Shown: positions 13,625 through 14,575 of the stretch, one piece after another
How the letters are laid out: every line of letters begins with the position of its first letter
Numbering within the stretch: position 1 is the stretch's first letter
NCBI GenBank assembly: GCA_014376915.1
Contig: JACMQP010000186.1
Span: 1 to 14,575, forward strand
Source of the DNA: Ramlibacter sp.
GTDB lineage: Bacteria > Pseudomonadota > Gammaproteobacteria > Burkholderiales > Burkholderiaceae
Reading direction: 5' to 3'
Length of the DNA stretch: 14,575 nt
The notes under the pieces: model-generated
The model's database searches: none
What the model saw: only the letters and a program-made list of their open reading frames with translations
What the model was told of the DNA's origin: nothing
Translations under genes and position numbers: made by a program

Positions 13625-14575
13625 ATGAATCGTCGAAGCTTCAACACTACTGCGGTGGCGACTTACGCCGCCGGCCTTCTACCTGGCTTTGCGTGGGCGC
13701 AAGCGCCATACCCCAGCAAGCCGGTCAAGTTCATCGTGCCGTACGCGGCCGGCGGCCAGCCGGATGTCGTTGCCCGAATGCTGACGGTCCGCCTGGGCGA
13801 GCGGCTAGGCCAGCCGGTAGTCGTGGACAATCGGCCTGGTGCCGCCGGCGCGTCCGCCTACAACGGACTGTTGCAGAGCACGCCCGCCGATGGCCACGCA
13901 TTCATCCTGTCCGACGGTGCCCTCCTGTCAATCAGCCCGCACGTCAACAAGGCGACCAACTACAAGCTGGGGAGGGACTTGCTGCCGGTCGCCCTGGTCG
14001 GCCGCTCGTCGCTGTACTTGGTGGCCCATCCAAAGACCGGGGTCAATACGCTCCAGGAGTTCGTGACGACGGTGCGCAAGAAGCCTGGCGAATACACCTA
14101 TGGATCCTCTGGCATCGGCAGCAATCATCACCTCACGATGGAAGCTTTGAAGGCCGCTCTCAACCTCGACATCCGGCACGTGCCGTACCGCGGCTCGGGG
14201 CAGTCGACGCCGGCTCTGGTCAGTGGTCAGGTCGACTTCTCGATTGCCGCCATGCCGTCGATCGCCGGCTTCGTCCAGAACGGCCAACTGAAGGTGCTGG
14301 CTTCGAATGCGGCTACCCGTTCGGCGCTGACTCCGGACGTACCACTGATCGCCGAAGTGGTGCCGGGTTTCGACTTCGCCACAATCCTGACCGTGCTTGC
14401 CGCCCCCGGTACGCCAGCTATCGCCATCGACCGCGTCAGCCGTGAGCTGGCCGAAGTGGTGAAGCTGCCGGATGTGGCGAAGAGTCTGCAGGGCGCAGCG
14501 GTGGAACCGATCGGCGGCGGCCCCGCCGAGCTCGGCAAGGCACTGGCGCGCGAGATCGAGGTGATGGCGCGTGCC
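13625..14575 (+). CDS. Bug/TTT-family periplasmic solute-binding protein 2 (C-terminus cut by window edge)
   Basis: The frame is open from the ATG to the window end, 317 codons without a stop; family length of about 320-330 means only a few residues are missing. A signal peptide is present: MNRRSF, a hydrophobic run and probable cleavage after AWA (about residue 25). The mature part carries the Bug signatures FIVPYAAGGQPDVVAR, DGHAFIL, YTYGSSGIGSNHHLTMEAL and HVPYRGSGQSTPALVSGQV. These closely parallel the first receptor of the operon (YTYGSSGVGSLHHLTMEAF, HVPYKGTGQSVPALVGGQV), so the two are paralogues, although clearly diverged over the rest of the chain. A strong AGAGGAGA site precedes the ATG, 28 bases after the membrane protein stop. 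It may bind a different acid of the same pathway. Confidence 0.93.
   Translation, partial: MNRRSFNTTAVATYAAGLLPGFAWAQAPYPSKPVKFIVPYAAGGQPDVVARMLTVRLGERLGQPVVVDNRPGAAGASAYNGLLQSTPADGHAFILSDGALLSISPHVNKATNYKLGRDLLPVALVGRSSLYLVAHPKTGVNTLQEFVTTVRKKPGEYTYGSSGIGSNHHLTMEALKAALNLDIRHVPYRGSGQSTPALVSGQVDFSIAAMPSIAGFVQNGQLKVLASNAATRSALTPDVPLIAEVVPGFDFATILTVLAAPGTPAIAIDRVSRELAEVVKLPDVAKSLQGAAVEPIGGGPAELGKALAREIEVMARA

Noticed and set aside
1..14575. Insertion sequences, CRISPR arrays, tRNA or rRNA genes
   Set aside because: No transposase-like protein, regularly spaced repeat array or RNA gene could be recognised on either strand.

Overview
The window comes from a high-GC proteobacterium, most likely a member of the Burkholderiales (beta-proteobacteria). 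The reasons are the GC-rich coding DNA with G/C-ending codons, two periplasmic solute-binding proteins of the tripartite tricarboxylate transporter (TTT, 'Bug') family, which is strongly expanded in that order, and a meta-cleavage operon of the dmp/mhp type. This assignment is inference; there is no rRNA or other phylogenetic marker here.

Layout. At the left edge (1-372, minus strand) lies the N-terminal 124 codons of a hemerythrin-like O2- or metal-binding protein. A 148-base gap with a 14-base tandem duplication follows. From 7654 down to 521, eight minus-strand genes form one tightly packed operon, in transcription order: MarR regulator, class III (LigB-type) extradiol dioxygenase, ferredoxin reductase, Rieske ferredoxin, ACMSD-like amidohydrolase, 2-oxopent-4-enoate hydratase, acylating acetaldehyde dehydrogenase, and 4-hydroxy-2-oxovalerate aldolase. 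A 182-base AT-rich divergent control region (7655-7836) separates this from a plus-strand operon (7837 to beyond the right edge): Bug receptor 1, Rieske oxygenase alpha subunit, beta subunit, DmpD-like meta-cleavage hydrolase, PdxA/TphB-like dehydrogenase, SDR dehydrogenase, a small three-helix membrane protein, and Bug receptor 2 (cut by the window end).

How the genes fit together. The two operons together encode a nearly complete oxidative route. A periplasmic receptor captures the substrate. A three-component Rieske dioxygenase (alpha and beta from the plus operon, ferredoxin and reductase from the minus operon) makes a cis-dihydrodiol. A PdxA/TphB-like dehydrogenase and/or the SDR rearomatises it to a catechol. 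The LigB-type enzyme opens the ring by extradiol cleavage. The amidohydrolase probably decarboxylates the product, or hydrolyses it as LigY does. The alpha/beta hydrolase splits the C-C bond, and hydratase, aldolase and acylating dehydrogenase yield pyruvate plus acetyl-CoA. No hydroxymuconic semialdehyde dehydrogenase, tautomerase or oxalocrotonate decarboxylase is present, so this is the hydrolytic branch only.

The substrate cannot be read from the sequence. The TphB-like dehydrogenase, the ACMSD-like decarboxylase candidate and the Bug receptors together point to an aromatic carboxylate (compare the terephthalate and p-cumate pathways). The most unusual points are a Gln where the second iron-ligand His of class III dioxygenases is expected, a PdxA-family protein lacking the usual substrate-pocket motif, and a shortened iron-binding helix motif in the Rieske alpha subunit.
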